A stretch of 5,742 nucleotides of DNA from positions 1-5,742 of the forward strand of contig CAJBHN010000283.1 of NCBI GenBank assembly GCA_903952805.1, read 5' to 3'. Below are positions 4,298-5,742 of the stretch, in pieces; position 1 is the first letter of the stretch; every line of letters begins with the position of its first letter. The DNA comes from an uncultured Myxococcales bacterium (lineage in GTDB: Bacteria; Myxococcota; UBA727; VGSZ01). The translations under genes were made by a program, and so were the position numbers. The notes under the pieces are model-generated. The model did no database searches, had not been told where the DNA came from, and saw nothing but the letters and a program-made list of their open reading frames with translations.

Positions 4298-5551
4298 ATG
4301 CCCACTGTGACCCGCCGCGAGTTCTTGAACAGCCCGAAGGCCCCGCTGCCCGTGTCCCAGCTCGTGAAGGAGGCTGCGCTGACACCGGCTGCGGTCCAGC
4401 AGGCCGATGGCGACAACAACGGCCGCATCGAGGGCAGGGCTGAACTCGGTGCTTTGTGGGACGCGGGGATCTCCAAGGGCGACACGTTCGAGCGCACGCA
4501 GGTCGTGAAGCCGGCGTTCTCGTTCGCCCAACCCGTCGCCTCTCCTGAAGCCCGGCGGCTGGCCGCCGTCGACCACGCCGCCATGGTGGCCGCCGTCCCG
4601 GCCAGCTACCCGAAGATCCGTGCGACGCTCGAGGCCGAGGGGAAACTGTCGATGCAGCCCCAATGCCGCAGTTTTTTCGTACCGGCCCAGACGCAACCCG
4701 CGCGCGGCATGGTGATGCTGCTGCATGGATTCTCGGCGGGGACCTGGCAGTACGAGGAGTACGCGCAGCGCTTCGCCAAGCAGGGCTACGACGTCTACGT
4801 GCCGCGCCTTGAGGGCCACGGCCATGCTCGGGCCGACGGCACCGGCGATGTCTCGAAGATTCCGTCATCGGAGGAGGCCGGTCGCTGGTCGACGTATTCC
4901 GCCAGCCTTGCCGACCAGGTCAAGGGGGCGAAGGTCCCCGTCCACGTCGTCGGCTTGAGCGGGGGCGGGGCTGTGGCGATGAACCTCGCGGCGCGCTTCC
5001 CCGGCGCCATCACATCGAGCACGCTGATCGACCCCTTCCTCGGTCCAGCCAACGAGCAGGCGAAGACCGTCTTCCGGATCACAGACGTCCTCGACCGGTT
5101 CACCTTCGGGCAGGGTTCGCGCGTGCTGGGGCTGCTGCCGTCGCCTTTCAAGACGGCAAAGCGCGACCTCCAGACGTGGGGACGCGAGGGCCACTTCGAC
5201 TTCAACGCCGGACACCTGTCGGCCCTCAGCGAGTTTGGCGCGTCGTCGGTGGCCGCCATCGAAAATTCCGGCACGCGTTCAGCGCCGATGCAGGTGATCA
5301 CGACCGCCGCCGAAAACGTCGTCGACCGTGAACGCATCGCTCGATCGGTACGCGCCGCCGGCGGCCTCGCGCGCAACGGCTTCTTCGATTTTCCCGCCGA
5401 CGCGAAGGCGCCCCACGCGATGGTGAGCCGCCGCGAGATGGCCGCGGCCGGTCACGACCCGGCCATCGCCGACCGCGTCTTCGACATGATCTTCCGCTTC
5501 GTCGACGACGGAAAACCGACGCAGGGGCCGCCGACCGACTACGGCCGGTGA
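4298..5551 (+). CDS. Alpha/beta hydrolase with N-terminal EF-hand-like segment
   Basis: The product has 417 residues. The ATG at 4298 is preferred over the one at 4280 because GGAG at 4289-4292 sits 5 nt before it; coding character is absent further upstream although the frame is open. There is no signal peptide, so it is probably cytoplasmic. Residues 35-50 (QADGDNNGRIEGRAEL) resemble an EF-hand loop (D37, D39, N41, G42, I44), but the usual Glu12 is shifted by one (E49). The hydrolase core starts near 124. It has HGF at 143-145 (oxyanion region), the nucleophile elbow GLSGGG with Ser221, a probable catalytic Asp343 (VVDRERI) and a probable catalytic His373 (PHAMVSR), a complete triad in the family order. 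The substrate is unknown; esterase, lipase or thioesterase activity is possible. It appears to be a single-gene unit with the same codon bias as the other intact genes. Confidence 0.88.
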   Translation: MPTVTRREFLNSPKAPLPVSQLVKEAALTPAAVQQADGDNNGRIEGRAELGALWDAGISKGDTFERTQVVKPAFSFAQPVASPEARRLAAVDHAAMVAAVPASYPKIRATLEAEGKLSMQPQCRSFFVPAQTQPARGMVMLLHGFSAGTWQYEEYAQRFAKQGYDVYVPRLEGHGHARADGTGDVSKIPSSEEAGRWSTYSASLADQVKGAKVPVHVVGLSGGGAVAMNLAARFPGAITSSTLIDPFLGPANEQAKTVFRITDVLDRFTFGQGSRVLGLLPSPFKTAKRDLQTWGREGHFDFNAGHLSALSEFGASSVAAIENSGTRSAPMQVITTAAENVVDRERIARSVRAAGGLARNGFFDFPADAKAPHAMVSRREMAAAGHDPAIADRVFDMIFRFVDDGKPTQGPPTDYGR

Positions 5552-5742
5552 CCATGGTCTGTTGACGCAACGGTGGTCTGGCAGCGGTCACGCCGTTTTC
5601 GTCGTGGCCGCAGGGGGATTGCGATGGTGGCGACGTATCGCCACCGGCCCCCTCGCCCTTCAGGGAGAGGGGGGACGGCGACCACCCGAGCGCGTGTCAT
5701 CAAGACTCCTGCTTCGTTCGGATTCGGATTCTGGGTCACCCC
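5552..5742. other. Right-end intergenic region
   Basis: No gene is supported. A - strand ATG at 5700 has a strong AGGAG (complement at 5706-5710) with 5-nt spacing. It may be the true start region of a gene, but the peptide soon becomes Arg/Pro-rich, passes through the GC hairpin repeat and ends at 5539 antisense to the hydrolase end. TTCGGA is repeated twice in tandem and followed by TTC at 5717-5731. Confidence 0.4.
5648..5673. repeat. GC-rich near-perfect palindrome, possible dispersed repeat or terminator
   Basis: CCCCCTCGCCC (5648-5658) pairs with GGGAGAGGGGG (5663-5673) around the loop TTCA, with one G/A mismatch in 11 positions. It lies about 100 bp past the hydrolase stop and could form a strong RNA hairpin, but no U tract follows on either strand. 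In the - strand frame it reads as PLPEGRGG, a peptide I associate with dispersed intergenic palindromes in GC-rich proteobacteria. Confidence 0.45.

Noticed and set aside
5539..5700. Small - strand gene from ATG 5700
   Set aside because: Despite a strong AGGAG, the peptide runs through a palindromic repeat and antisense to the hydrolase end, and is Arg/Pro-rich. It may be a decayed start only.
1..5742. CRISPR array, tRNA or rRNA genes
   Set aside because: No spaced repeats of CRISPR type, no cloverleaf-like sequences and no rRNA motifs were seen.

Overview
The window is very GC-rich DNA with strong G/C at third codon positions in every credible gene. The gene types fit a Myxococcota (delta-proteobacterial) chromosome: a derived type IV pilin-like membrane protein carrying a CRSKQSEAK block, an FG-GAP/VCBS-type remnant, a small lipoprotein with a carboxypeptidase-regulatory-like fold and many cysteines, an alpha/beta hydrolase with an EF-hand-like insert, and a sigma-54-type promoter. 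The phylum is an inference from protein style; no marker gene is present.

Layout. 1-234 is an upstream region with an 11-bp tandem repeat and two AT-rich palindromic octamers that look like an operator. 235-1118 holds two overlapping + strand genes for single-pass membrane proteins: a pilin-like protein with no prepilin cleavage motif, and an unknown partner that starts inside the first gene's stop region. 1077-1830 is a gene graveyard on the - strand. It contains an FG-GAP fragment with frameshifts, a probable IS91-type transposase tail, and two unidentified C-terminal scraps. A 17-bp-arm hairpin (1830-1876) follows the next - strand gene.

1917-3114 is the most unusual stretch. A DJ-1/PfpI-SnoaL fusion gene on the - strand lacks its N-terminus, and it abuts the C-terminal third of a LysR-type regulator on the + strand. 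Both genes are missing their 5' ends at the same place (about 2740-2800). This is what one deletion across a divergent regulator/target pair would leave. 3115-3407 shows no gene. A good sigma-54-like promoter at 3408-3424 precedes a small Cys-rich lipoprotein (3471-4049). A short - strand coding-like strip of unknown identity lies in 4052-4210. An intact 417-residue alpha/beta hydrolase fills 4298-5551. The right end holds a GC-rich hairpin repeat and no supported gene.

The intact genes do not form an obvious pathway. The two membrane proteins probably work together because they are translationally coupled. The lipoprotein and the hydrolase appear to be independent units. No new defence, CRISPR or biosynthetic system is visible. 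The region reads as accessory DNA shaped by deletion and insertion-sequence activity.
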